A DNA stretch of 33,361 nucleotides from an uncultured Lachnospiraceae bacterium. GTDB taxonomy: Bacteria; Bacillota; Clostridia; Lachnospirales; Lachnospiraceae. Both the position numbers and the translations under genes were made by a program. The stretch spans positions 1 to 33,361 of the forward strand of contig CADCIK010000016.1 in the NCBI GenBank assembly GCA_902801415.1. Direction: 5' to 3'. Position 1 is the first letter of the stretch, and every line of letters starts with the position of its first letter. The notes beneath the pieces were generated by a model that saw only the letters and a list, made by a program, of their open reading frames with translations, was not told the DNA's origin and searched no databases. Shown here in pieces: positions 15,930-24,035 of this stretch.

Positions 15930-15957
15930 GGCTGTCACTTATGTGACAGCCTTTTTT
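15930..15957 (+). terminator. Intrinsic terminator after the Asp-loop protein gene
   Basis: GGCTGTCAC (15930-15938), loop TTAT and GTGACAGCC (15943-15951) form a perfect 9 bp stem followed by six T. Confidence 0.95.
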
Positions 15958-15998
15958 GTTAGACTTTCGTCCTATGGTGTGGTAAAGTTGTATCTGAT

Positions 15999-16037
15999 TG
16001 ATATTTAATGCGCTGAAGTGTTGCCGTGCAGCAACAC
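15999..16037 (+). promoter_or_regulatory. Candidate extended -10 and leader hairpin of the alanine symporter gene
   Basis: TGATATTTA (15999-16007) resembles an extended -10. A perfect hairpin, GTGTTGC (16018-16024) and GCAACAC (16031-16037) with a six-base loop, would sit at the very 5' end of the transcript. Confidence 0.35.
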
Positions 16038-16061
16038 AGAGGCGAAGGAAGGGGAAAGACT

Positions 16062-17453
16062 ATGTTTGCACAATTAGTAAGCACCGTTGATAGTTTTTTG
16101 TGGGGATGGCCCCTGATCATCCTGCTGTTCGGAACGCATATTTTTATGACGATCCGCACAGGGTTTATTCAGAAGGATATATTCAAGGCCATTAAGATGT
16201 CCGTGACCGCAGATGAGGACTCTGAAGGTGACGTCTCCCAGTTCGGTGCTCTGACAACAGCGCTGTCCTCCACGATCGGAACCGGTAATATTATCGGTGT
16301 CGGCACTGCAATTGCAATGGGCGGTCCGGGATCGGTTTTCTGGATGTGGATGACCGGTATCTTCGGTATTGCCACCAAATACGCGGAAACTCTGATCGGC
16401 GTCAAGTACAGAGTAAAGAGTGAGAACGGAACCATGATCGGAGGCGCTATGTATGCGCTGGACCGAGGCCTGAACGCGAAGTGGGCCGGTATCCTTTTCT
16501 CAAGTCTGGCAGCTCTGTGCGCATTCGGTATCGGGTGTACTGTACAGGCTAATGCGGTTGTTGCCAATATTACGACCAATTTCAGCATCAATCCTGTCGT
16601 TGTTGCGGTTGTTCTCAGTATTGTCGTCGCGCTTGTGATCATCGGCGGAATCCAGTCCATCACAAAAGTTTCCGAGAGACTCGTGCCTTTTATGGCTGCT
16701 TTCTATGTACTCGGCTGCCTGGTCATCCTGATCATGAACCACGACGTTCTCGGTCAGGCTGTCGGCGTGATCGTATCCTCCGCGTTTACGGCTAAGGCTG
16801 TCGGCGGCGGATTTGTGGGAAGCACGATCGCGACCGCATGCCGCTACGGTTTCGCGCGCGGTCTTTTCTCCAACGAATCCGGTATGGGTTCCGCGCCTCT
16901 GGTAGCGTCGGCTGCCCAGACCCGCAACCCCAAGAAGCAGGCGCTTGTCTCCATGACAGGTACTTTCTGGGATACCGTCGTCATCTGCCTGATGACCGGC
17001 CTGGTCCTTGTATCCAGTATCATCAAGCATCCGTCCATCGACGGACTTTCCGGAAACGGAAGCGAGCTGACCAGTCTGGCTTTTGGCATGATCCCTTACA
17101 TCGGCGTGCCGATCCTGGTCGTAGGCCTGATCACATTCGCGTTCTCGACCATTCTTGGATGGTACTACTACGGTGAGCGCTGCGCAGTCTATCTGTTCGG
17201 TGAGAAAGTCATCATGCTCTATAAGATCCTCTGGGTCATCGGTATCTTCGTAGGCTCTCTGGTAGAGCTGAACCTGATCTGGGATCTGGCGGACCTGCTC
17301 AACGGCCTGATGGCGATCCCTAACATCTTTGCAGTCCTGCTCCTGAGCAATGTCATTGCGGCTGAGACCAAAAAGTACAGTGGATCCCACATCAACGACA
17401 AGGATGAGACAGAGATCCCGGTACTTAAGAACGCAAATAAGGGTGTACTGTAA
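16062..17453 (+). CDS. AGCS-family sodium:alanine/glycine symporter
   Basis: A 463-residue membrane protein of the alanine-or-glycine:cation symporter family, with about 11 helices. Family marks are the N-terminal GTHIFMTIRTGFIQ, the GALTTALSSTIGTGNIIGVGTAIAMGGPG stretch (about 61-90), the GGGFVGSTIATACRYGFARGLFSNESGMGSAP stretch and the GWYYYGERCAVYLFG region. It imports alanine, glycine or a related amino acid with sodium. The frame is open from 16026, but the ATG at 16062 follows AAGGAAGGGG at a good distance and starts with the typical first helix. It appears to be a single-gene unit with its own promoter and a strong hairpin at its end. Confidence 0.95.
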   Translation: MFAQLVSTVDSFLWGWPLIILLFGTHIFMTIRTGFIQKDIFKAIKMSVTADEDSEGDVSQFGALTTALSSTIGTGNIIGVGTAIAMGGPGSVFWMWMTGIFGIATKYAETLIGVKYRVKSENGTMIGGAMYALDRGLNAKWAGILFSSLAALCAFGIGCTVQANAVVANITTNFSINPVVVAVVLSIVVALVIIGGIQSITKVSERLVPFMAAFYVLGCLVILIMNHDVLGQAVGVIVSSAFTAKAVGGGFVGSTIATACRYGFARGLFSNESGMGSAPLVASAAQTRNPKKQALVSMTGTFWDTVVICLMTGLVLVSSIIKHPSIDGLSGNGSELTSLAFGMIPYIGVPILVVGLITFAFSTILGWYYYGERCAVYLFGEKVIMLYKILWVIGIFVGSLVELNLIWDLADLLNGLMAIPNIFAVLLLSNVIAAETKKYSGSHINDKDETEIPVLKNANKGVL

Positions 17454-17489
17454 GAAATCGATTTATCCTGATATAGTAATGCAATGAAA

Positions 17490-17520
17490 AAGCGCTGCGG
17501 AATTTATGTCTGCAGCGCTT
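17490..17520 (+). terminator. Stem-loop after the symporter gene
   Basis: AAGCGCTGCGGA (17490-17501) pairs with TCTGCAGCGCTT (17509-17520), 12 bp with one G-T pair. Only a weak T content follows, so termination efficiency is uncertain. Confidence 0.65.
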
Positions 17521-17523
17521 ATC

Positions 17524-17565
17524 TGGTACAATGGTCCTATATGTAAGACTACTATAGGACGTCAT
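17524..17565 (+). promoter_or_regulatory. Extended -10 promoter with overlapping inverted-repeat operator (nitroreductase)
   Basis: TGGTACAAT (17524-17532) is an extended -10, with a predicted start near 17539. An inverted repeat GTCCTATA (17534-17541) and TATAGGAC (17553-17560) spans that start and can extend outward through ATG and CAT. This is the arrangement of a repressor operator. Confidence 0.5.
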
Positions 17566-17584
17566 CTGGAGGTGTCAAAATACT

Positions 17585-18121
17585 ATGAGCGGTGAAGAAT
17601 TACTAAGGACCATGCAGAAGAGGCGCAGCGTGCGCAGCTACTCCGGGCAGCCGGTGCCTATGGAAAAGCTGAACCTGATCCTGGAAGCCGGCATGCTGGC
17701 TCCCTCAGGCAGAGCGATCCGGCCCTGGGAGCTGATCGTGATCAGGGACAAGCAGAAACTGATCGGCCTCTCCAGCTGCCGCATGGGCGGAGCTGCCAGA
17801 ATGCTGGCAGGCGCGGATCTCGCGATCGCGGTGGTAGGAGATGAAGAGAAATCCGACGTCTGGACGGAGGACTGCTGTGTCGTTATGGAGAATATGCACC
17901 TGATGGCCAGCGCCCTGGGCGTCGGCAGCTGCTGGATCCAGGCGCGGGAGAGAATGGCTATGGACGGAGAGACCACGGAGGAGTACGCGCGGACCATTCT
18001 GCAGTTCCCGCAGGAGTGCAGGCTGGAGGCGATCCTTTCTCTCGGTATGCCCGAGGAGGACTGGCCTGAGACGCCGATTGACGCATTGCCTTTTTCCAAG
18101 ATCCATATCAATAAGTTCTGA
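17585..18121 (+). CDS. Nitroreductase-family FMN-dependent oxidoreductase
   Basis: A 178-residue protein of the nitroreductase superfamily. The N-terminal RRSVRSYSGQPV (13-24) provides the FMN phosphate contacts (R13, R14, S15, R17), APSGRAIRPWELIVI (39-53) is the conserved Pro-Ser/Arg motif, and GVGSCWIQAR (about 116-125) is the C-terminal flavin-side motif. These enzymes use NAD(P)H to reduce nitro groups, quinones or enones; the true substrate is unknown. GGAGGTG lies about ten bases before the ATG, and the upstream inverted repeat suggests inducible control. The downstream ABC exporter follows after 90 bases that contain a hairpin, so detoxification plus export is a reasonable but untested link. 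Confidence 0.92.
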   Translation: MSGEELLRTMQKRRSVRSYSGQPVPMEKLNLILEAGMLAPSGRAIRPWELIVIRDKQKLIGLSSCRMGGAARMLAGADLAIAVVGDEEKSDVWTEDCCVVMENMHLMASALGVGSCWIQARERMAMDGETTEEYARTILQFPQECRLEAILSLGMPEEDWPETPIDALPFSKIHINKF

Positions 18122-18160
18122 CAGACGGTGTTTTGGCAAGGCGTTGTTGTAAATGATCAT

Positions 18161-18184
18161 GACCTGCGCCGCAAGGCGGCGGTC
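18161..18184 (+). other. Intercistronic hairpin between nitroreductase and ABC exporter genes
   Basis: GACC (18161-18164) with GGTC (18181-18184) and GCCGC (18168-18172) with GCGGC (18176-18180) form a bulged hairpin. No T run follows. It lies 15 bases before the exporter Shine-Dalgarno. Confidence 0.4.
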
Positions 18185-18211
18185 TGACCGCTATGAGAAA
18201 GGAGGCAGCCT

Positions 18212-20245
18212 ATGGCCCCTGGAGCACATGGAATGGGGTTTGGCCCGGGCAGCAGAAACTTTATGTCGGAGGAGGAGAAAAAGAACCTTCCCAAAGTGAC
18301 GCCGGAACTCTTAAAGCGCGTCTTCTCCTACCTCCTGCCTTACTGGAAGCAGCTGGCACTGACGCTGGTCTGTATAGTTTTCTCATCGATCATGACGCTC
18401 ATGCCGTCGGTTCTGACAGGCAAGATCATTGACGAAGGCCTGATCGGCAGAGATTTTCACAAGCTGGTGTTCTATATCATTCTGTCACTTGCGGTGACAG
18501 CAGGCGCCAATCTGATCGGCGTCGCGGAGAGCTACCTCAACACCTGGATCGCGCAGCACATCACCTTTGACATGCGCAACCAGATGTACCGGCATCTGCA
18601 GAATATGTCCCAGCGCTTTTTCACGTCCAACAATCAGGGCGATATCATCACGCGCATGACCAGCGACATAGACGGCGTCAAAACAGTGATCACCAACACG
18701 TTCTCCAACATTCTTTCCAACGTGATCACGCTGACCGTCGCGCTTGTGGCTATGTACCAGAAGAACTGGATCCTGGCGACAGTGGGCATCATCATTGTGC
18801 CGCTCTTCACACTTCCGACCAGAAAAGCCGGGCAGAAGCGCTGGAGCCTCACGCAGGAGGCGCAGGCCTGCAACGACGAGATCAACGGGATCCTGAATGA
18901 GACCATGTCGGTCAGCGGCCAGACTCTGGTCAAGCTGTTCTGTAAGGAGGAATTCGAGTACAAGCGCTATGAGGACGCCAACCGCAGGATGATCGACCTC
19001 AATGTCAAAGAGAGCATGGCCGGAAGGTGGTTCCGGGTGGTCCTGACGACGATCACCAGTGTCGGACCTATGCTCCTTTATCTTGTGGGCGGTATTCTGA
19101 TGCTGCGCTACAACTCCGATCTGACAGTCGGCGATATAACGGTCCTTGTTGCGCTCCTGGGAAGAATGTACGGCCCCGTAAACTCCCTTCTCAACATTCA
19201 GGTGGACTGGATGCGGTCCATGGCTATGTTCTCCAGGATCTTTGAATATTTTGACATGCCTGTGGAGATCGAGAATGCGCCGGACGCGATCGTGCCCGCT
19301 CATGCGGACGGCAATGTGGAGTTCCGCCACGTCTACTTCCACTATGATCCTTCCAGACAGATCCTGAAGGACGTGAGCTTTAAGCTGGACAGCGGTCACA
19401 GCATTGCGATCGTGGGGCCGTCGGGATCCGGCAAGAGCACGCTGGTCAACCTGATCCCGCGTCTGTATGATACAGTACACGGCGAAGTGCTCTTTGACGG
19501 GATCAATGTCAGGAAGCTGGATCTGGCCTTCCTGCGCGGCAATATCGGCGTTGTGACACAGGATACTTATCTGTTCAACGGAACGATCCGTGAGAACCTC
19601 CTCTATGTAAAGCCTGACGCGACCGAAGCGGAACTCATCGATGCCTGTGAGAGAGCCAATATCTACGACTTCATCTCCAACCAGCCCGAGGGGCTGGATA
19701 CTATGGTCGGCAACCGCGGACTCAAGCTGTCGGGCGGAGAGAAGCAGCGCCTGTCCATCGCGCGCGTGCTGCTAAGGGATCCCGCGCTTCTGATCTTCGA
19801 CGAGGCGACTTCCGCGCTGGATTCCATATCCGAGCGCAAGATCCAGGACGCCATCGATCCTCTGGTGTCGTCCAGGACCAGTATTCTGATCGCCCACAGG
19901 CTGTCCACGATCCTGGCGGCGGATGAGATCCTGGTGATCAAGGACGGCGAGATCGCGGAGCGCGGAAAGCACAAGGACCTGGTTAAAGCGGGCGGCGTCT
20001 ACACGGAACTTTATGAGACCCAGTTTAAGGGCGCTATGGATCTTCCCGAGGAGGAGCCTGAACCCGATGAGCCGCTCGGATGGGACGGAGGCGGTTCCTA
20101 CAGCGGTCCCCACAGGATCCGCAGGAGGGCTGCAGAGGCGCGCGCCGAGAGAGAACGAGAGATGGAGGAAGAGATCAGGATCTACGGAGATCCCTATGAG
20201 GAGTACCGGGAAGAGATGCTCAGAAGGAAAGGGGAGAACTGCTGA
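18212..20245 (+). CDS. ABC exporter half-transporter (fused permease and ATPase) with charged C-terminal tail
   Basis: A 677-residue type IV ABC exporter: a cytoplasmic N-terminal stretch, six membrane helices (about 45-335) and a nucleotide-binding domain (about 365-605). ATPase motifs are Walker A GPSGSGKST (402-410), Q450, signature LSGGE (506-510), Walker B LLIFDE (526-531) and H562. Such proteins work as dimers exporting lipids, peptides or drugs. No partner half-transporter is adjacent, so a homodimer is likely. AAAGGAGG lies six bases before the ATG. The last 67 residues (611-677) form an acidic, then Arg/Glu-rich helical extension not normal for the family; it could be a regulatory or docking tail. 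Confidence 0.94.
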   Translation: MAPGAHGMGFGPGSRNFMSEEEKKNLPKVTPELLKRVFSYLLPYWKQLALTLVCIVFSSIMTLMPSVLTGKIIDEGLIGRDFHKLVFYIILSLAVTAGANLIGVAESYLNTWIAQHITFDMRNQMYRHLQNMSQRFFTSNNQGDIITRMTSDIDGVKTVITNTFSNILSNVITLTVALVAMYQKNWILATVGIIIVPLFTLPTRKAGQKRWSLTQEAQACNDEINGILNETMSVSGQTLVKLFCKEEFEYKRYEDANRRMIDLNVKESMAGRWFRVVLTTITSVGPMLLYLVGGILMLRYNSDLTVGDITVLVALLGRMYGPVNSLLNIQVDWMRSMAMFSRIFEYFDMPVEIENAPDAIVPAHADGNVEFRHVYFHYDPSRQILKDVSFKLDSGHSIAIVGPSGSGKSTLVNLIPRLYDTVHGEVLFDGINVRKLDLAFLRGNIGVVTQDTYLFNGTIRENLLYVKPDATEAELIDACERANIYDFISNQPEGLDTMVGNRGLKLSGGEKQRLSIARVLLRDPALLIFDEATSALDSISERKIQDAIDPLVSSRTSILIAHRLSTILAADEILVIKDGEIAERGKHKDLVKAGGVYTELYETQFKGAMDLPEEEPEPDEPLGWDGGGSYSGPHRIRRRAAEARAEREREMEEEIRIYGDPYEEYREEMLRRKGENC

Positions 20246-20321
20246 CCGGGTATTGATCCGCGTATGAGAGTTCATGAAAGCATTCATGAGGTGCAGTGTA
20301 CAGGGCTTATGAGAGAACACT

Positions 20322-20330
20322 TGATATGAT
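20322..20330 (+). promoter_or_regulatory. Extended -10 promoter for the MATE gene
   Basis: TGATATGAT at 20322-20330 is a good extended -10, placed 20 bases before the start codon, which gives a very short leader. A TTCATGAA motif and a second TTCATGA sit just upstream (about 20271-20288). Confidence 0.4.
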
Positions 20331-20349
20331 CTGCCGGTAGGGAAAACAC

Positions 20350-21774
20350 ATGAGCATGGAGAAGAACAAAAAACGCACATGGATCTTTGAAGAGGCGCCG
20401 ATCCCGGAGGCCGTGTTTACGATGGCCATTCCGACGATCATCACGCAGCTCATCAATATTGTCTACAACTTTGCGGACGCCTGGTATGTGGGCAGAACGG
20501 GAAGTGCGGCTATGATGGCGGCGCTTTCTGTGAGTCTGCCGGTCTTTATCATCATACAGGCGCTCGCGAATCTGTTCGGTATTGGCGGCGCCAGCGCGAT
20601 CTCCAGGGCGCTGGGACGAAAGGATACTGGGCGAGCCAGGAAGATCTTCGCATTCAGCTTCTACGGAGGCCTTATGGCAGCGGTGATCTACGCAGTTGTG
20701 GTCTTTTTTGCCCGCCCTCTGATGATTCCTCTGATCGGCGGCAGTGAGGATTCCTACCCATACATCTACAACTACATGTTCTGGACCATGGTAGTCGGCG
20801 CCATTCCGACGCTCGGCAACGCACTCTGCGGCCATCTGGTCCGGTCGATCGGAGCTGCCAGGGAGGCCGGGTTCGGCCTGTCAATGGGCGGCGTCCTCAA
20901 CATCATTCTGGATCCGCTGTTTATGTTTGTTCTGCTCCCGCGCGGCATGGAGGTGACAGGCGCGGCTATCGCGACCTGCCTGTCCAACACGATCGCCTTA
21001 ACGTATTTTCTCGTCTTCTTCTACAGACACCGCGATAATCCTGTGTTTACGTTCTCTCCGGCGGATTTTACCATCGGAGAGGGTATTTCAGGGGAAGTTT
21101 TCTCTATCGGCACAGCGGCGGCTTTACAGACTTTTTTGGCCATGGTCTCCAATATCTTCGCCAACAAGCTTGTAGTAGAGTATGGCAGCGCGGCTGTCGC
21201 CGGAATGGGTATTGCCAAGAAGGTGAATATGATCGCTTTCAACACTACTATGGGACTGACGCAAGGCGTTCTTCCCCTGATCGCCTACAATTATGGCGCA
21301 AAGAAGCATGTGAGGATGGAACAGGTGATCCGCTTTACGGCAGCTGTTGCGCTCGGCTATACGACCTGCTGCACAATATTCTTCCGGCTGTTCACCCGCC
21401 GGCTGATCATGTTCTTCATTAAGGAGCCGGCTTCTGTAGATTTTGGCACAAAGTTTCTGAGTGTGCTGGCATTTGCCGCGCCGCTCTGTGCGCTCTCTTA
21501 TATGGCAAACACAATCTTCCAGGCATCGGGTAATCGGAGGGCGTCGTTTATATTGTCGATCATGAGAAAGGGCGTTGTGGACATACCGGCCATGATCATC
21601 TTCAAAACGATGATGGGGCTCAGCGGCGTCACCTGGGCGACGCCATTCGCGGAAGTTACGTCGGCGATCACGGCAGGCGTGTTGTATACGAGATTCAAGA
21701 AAAGTATGAAAGAGATGAAGCTGGCAAGTGGTGAAGGTAGTGGTGATGTATACGAGATTCATGATGAGTATTAA
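20350..21774 (+). CDS. MATE-family multidrug efflux transporter
   Basis: A 474-residue membrane protein with 12 helices in two similar halves, typical of MATE. Recognisable segments are AIPTIITQLINIVYNFADAWYVG (about 24-46), the PVFIIIQALANLFGIGGASAISRALGR stretch and MGLTQGVLPLIAYNYGAKK in the second half. MATE proteins export cationic drugs or metabolites using sodium or protons. The Shine-Dalgarno is weak (GTAGGG). The last 25 residues (SMKEMKLASGEGSGDVYEIHDEY) are polar and encoded in a DNA tandem duplication that continues beyond the stop, so the C-terminus is probably a recently altered tail. The ABC exporter upstream is on the same strand, 104 bases away. Confidence 0.94.
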   Translation: MSMEKNKKRTWIFEEAPIPEAVFTMAIPTIITQLINIVYNFADAWYVGRTGSAAMMAALSVSLPVFIIIQALANLFGIGGASAISRALGRKDTGRARKIFAFSFYGGLMAAVIYAVVVFFARPLMIPLIGGSEDSYPYIYNYMFWTMVVGAIPTLGNALCGHLVRSIGAAREAGFGLSMGGVLNIILDPLFMFVLLPRGMEVTGAAIATCLSNTIALTYFLVFFYRHRDNPVFTFSPADFTIGEGISGEVFSIGTAAALQTFLAMVSNIFANKLVVEYGSAAVAGMGIAKKVNMIAFNTTMGLTQGVLPLIAYNYGAKKHVRMEQVIRFTAAVALGYTTCCTIFFRLFTRRLIMFFIKEPASVDFGTKFLSVLAFAAPLCALSYMANTIFQASGNRRASFILSIMRKGVVDIPAMIIFKTMMGLSGVTWATPFAEVTSAITAGVLYTRFKKSMKEMKLASGEGSGDVYEIHDEY

Positions 21775-21890
21775 GGAGATGAAGCTCGCTGGCGATAACG
21801 GAAGTGGTGGTGTAAGTGGTGATGTAAGTAATGATGTAAGTGATGATCTAAGTGAGATCCAAGAAGAGTATCAGTGAGATGAAGCAGTAT
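21685..21890 (+). repeat. Degenerate tandem duplication of the MATE gene 3' end
   Basis: TATACGAGATTC recurs at 21685 and 21749 (64-base period), and a third, more diverged copy starts with GAGATCCAAGAAGAGTAT at 21854. Each is followed by a GAGATGAAGC-like segment. The stop codon lies inside the second unit. Read in a shifted frame, the second unit still encodes a tail resembling that of the first (SIKEMKLAGDNGSGGV). Confidence 0.8.
21812..21859 (+). repeat. 12-bp tandem repeat
   Basis: Three units GTAAGTGGTGAT, GTAAGTAATGAT and GTAAGTGATGAT (21812-21847) are followed by a decayed fourth, CTAAGTGAGATC. They lie in the noncoding stretch after the MATE gene. Confidence 0.85.
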
Positions 21891-21933
21891 AGATGTGTTG
21901 ACTGAGCTTAGACATGTGCTGCTGGGATTACGA

Positions 21934-22085
21934 TTAGGTACAGGAGGAAGACTTCCCGCAGTTATGCCCCAAGGATTTATAAGTCTTTAGGTACAGTAGG
22001 CAGATATCATGCGAGTGTACTCCAGTTTTTTCTGACTTAACAAGGATTTTAGGTACAGGCAGCAGATTTCCTGTGAATGTACTCC
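21934..22085 (+). repeat. Interspersed repeat modules headed by TTAGGTACAG
   Basis: TTAGGTACAG occurs at 21934, 21987 and 22049. The last two belong to similar modules (21970-22023 and 22041-22085) that start with CAAGGAT and end with TGTACTCC. The same decamer occurs inverted in the adjacent 63-bp repeats. No gene with a plausible start or codon use is seen. Confidence 0.75.
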
Positions 22086-22093
22086 ATAGTGAC

Positions 22094-22282
22094 GAGAAAT
22101 CATGGAGAACAAACTTGGATAAAGCCCTCACTGTACCTAAACGGTCGAAGGCGAGCGAGAAATCATGGAGAACAAACTTGGAAAAAGCCCTCACTGTACC
22201 TAAACGGTCGAAGGCGAGCGAAAATCATGGAGAACAAACTTGGAAAAAGCCCTCACTGTACCTAAACGACAGAAGAAAACTC
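22094..22282 (+). repeat. Three tandem 63-bp repeats
   Basis: Units start at 22094, 22157 and 22220 with GAGAAATCATGGAGAACAAA and end with GGTCGAAGGCGAGC. The second is nearly identical to the first; the third lacks one base and diverges after CTGTACCTAAACG. Each unit holds CTGTACCTAA, the inverse of the decamer found upstream. There are no unique spacers, so this is not a CRISPR array. Confidence 0.9.
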
Positions 22283-22331
22283 GGACGCAAGCGAAAAGGA
22301 CCCGCCAGCGAAATGGGCCCGCCAGCGAAAA
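22283..22331 (+). repeat. Short GCGAAA-type repeats
   Basis: CCCGCCAGCGAAA occurs at 22301-22313 and 22318-22330, and a decayed relative (GACGCAAGCGAAAAG) precedes them. The period is 17 bases. Confidence 0.7.
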
Positions 22332-22344
22332 GAACCGATCCGGC

Positions 22345-22380
22345 AAAAAAGACGCCGCACAACAGTGCGGCGCCTTTTTT
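22345..22380. terminator. Bidirectional terminator between MATE region and nhaC
   Basis: GACGCCGCAC (22351-22360), loop AACA and GTGCGGCGCC (22365-22374) form a stem with one mismatch. Six A precede it and six T follow it, so it can terminate transcription from both sides. Confidence 0.95.
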
Positions 22381-22398
22381 ATGAGCTGAAAACTGATG

Positions 22399-24006
22399 TT
22401 ACGCGTTCGCTTTCGCTGATCTTCTGGACAGGATATACATTACAGCGATCAGGATCACAAGGCCGATCAGCAGGGACAGGAACACGTTTTTGGTGAGACC
22501 CGCTACGATGTATGTCAGCGCGGAGATCGCGGCGCAAGTCATTGCATAAGGGATCTGCGTGGAAACGTGGTTCAGGTGGTTGCACTGCGCGCCGGCCGAG
22601 GACATGATCGTCGTATCGGAGATGGGGGAGCAGTGGTCACCGCAGACAGCGCCTGCCATACATGCGGACATGGCGATGATCATCAGCTGATAATCGGTTG
22701 TCTGGAAGCAATCAACAACGATTGGAATCAAGATTCCAAAAGTTCCCCAGCTGGTTCCGGTCGCGAAGGAAAGGCCGACAGCGATCAGGAAGATGATGAA
22801 GGGGAGAAGCCCGGCAAAGCCGGCTGCCTCGTTCTTAATGATGTAGGCGACGAATTCCTTTGCACCGAGGCTGTCAGTCATGGCCTTGAGGGACCACGCG
22901 AAGGTCAGAATCAGGATGGCGGGAACCATCTGCTTGAAGCCCTCAGGGATGCACTCCATGATGGAGGAGAAATCCAGAGACTTGCGAAACATGTAGAAGA
23001 ACATGGTCAGAACCATCGCACAGAAGGAACCGAGCACCAGGCCAACAGAGGCGTCAGAATTTGCGAAGGACTCGATGAAGCTTGTCCCTTCGAAGAAACC
23101 GCCGGTGTAGATCATGCCGATGACACAGCCGATGACTAACGTGATGATCGGGAAGAGCATATCGATGACTTTTCCTTCTGTAATAATCTTGGAATTATCG
23201 ACGTTCGCGTAAGGGCGATCCTCGGTGGTGTACAGGTCGCCATACTGCAGTGCGTTGTACTCATGCTTGTACATGGGACCGTACTCGATCTTCATGACGA
23301 CCATCAGGATCATCATAGCGATCGTGAACAGCGCATAGTAGTTGTAGGGAATAGACTTGATAAAGAGGCTGATTCCATTCTCGCCCTCGACAAAGCCGGA
23401 TACTGCGGCAGCCCAGGAGGAGATCGGCGCAATGATGCAGACAGGAGCCGCTGTTGCGTCAATCAGATAGGCGAGCTTCGCACGGGAGATCTTGTGCTTG
23501 TCGGTGACGGGACGCATAACGCTGCCGACTGTCAGGCAGTTGAAGTAGTCGTCGATGAAGATCAGGCAGCCAAGGCCGATCGTTGCGAGCTGCGCGCCTT
23601 CTCTGGATTTGATTTTCTCGGACGCCCAGTTGCCGAAGGCAGCGCTGCCGCCGGTGCGGTTCATGAGCTGGACCATGATGCCCAGAATGACCAGGAATAC
23701 CAGAATGCCCATGTTGTAGGATTTTGAGAGCACAGCGATGACGCCGTCGTTAAAGATGTGGGTCAGTGTTCCCTCGAAATTATAACCCGAGTAGAGCAGC
23801 GCACCGGTAATGATACCGATGAACAGAGAGCTGTACACCTCCTTTGTGATCAGCGCCAGCGCGATGGCGATCACGGGAGGAACCAGAGACCAGAAGGTCT
23901 GCTGCACCGAATCCGCATTGGTCAAAAAGGCCATTGCCACGATGAGCAGGATCACGATGAACATTGCGACCACTGAAACAGAGATTTTTGAGTCTTTCTT
24001 TTGCAT
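22399..24006 (-). CDS. nhaC: NhaC-type Na+/H+ antiporter family protein
   Basis: A 535-residue membrane protein of the NhaC/ion transporter superfamily with about 12 helices. Notable segments are the FIDDYFNCLTVGSVMRPVTDK region (about 152-172) and SFATGTSWGTFGILIPI followed by MAGAVCGDHCSPISDTTIMSSAGAQCNHLNH, both conserved in NhaC-like antiporters. It would exchange external protons for internal sodium, or a dicarboxylate/amino-acid pair in some relatives (MleN-type), so the substrate is not certain. GAGAGG lies eight bases before the ATG. A minus-strand promoter and a 12-bp palindrome near the transcription start lie upstream. It converges with the MATE gene across the repeat island. Confidence 0.9.
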   Translation of the reverse strand: MQKKDSKISVSVVAMFIVILLIVAMAFLTNADSVQQTFWSLVPPVIAIALALITKEVYSSLFIGIITGALLYSGYNFEGTLTHIFNDGVIAVLSKSYNMGILVFLVILGIMVQLMNRTGGSAAFGNWASEKIKSREGAQLATIGLGCLIFIDDYFNCLTVGSVMRPVTDKHKISRAKLAYLIDATAAPVCIIAPISSWAAAVSGFVEGENGISLFIKSIPYNYYALFTIAMMILMVVMKIEYGPMYKHEYNALQYGDLYTTEDRPYANVDNSKIITEGKVIDMLFPIITLVIGCVIGMIYTGGFFEGTSFIESFANSDASVGLVLGSFCAMVLTMFFYMFRKSLDFSSIMECIPEGFKQMVPAILILTFAWSLKAMTDSLGAKEFVAYIIKNEAAGFAGLLPFIIFLIAVGLSFATGTSWGTFGILIPIVVDCFQTTDYQLMIIAMSACMAGAVCGDHCSPISDTTIMSSAGAQCNHLNHVSTQIPYAMTCAAISALTYIVAGLTKNVFLSLLIGLVILIAVMYILSRRSAKANA

Positions 24007-24035
24007 TTCCTTTACCTCTCAATAGTTACTGTATA

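Noticed and set aside
22094-22282. CRISPR-like array
   Set aside because: The units are contiguous 63-bp copies with no variable spacers, and no cas genes are present.
21934-22384. Short open frames on both strands through the repeat island
   Set aside because: They are created by the repeats (the same peptide recurs in each unit), lack ribosome binding sites and show no protein-like composition.
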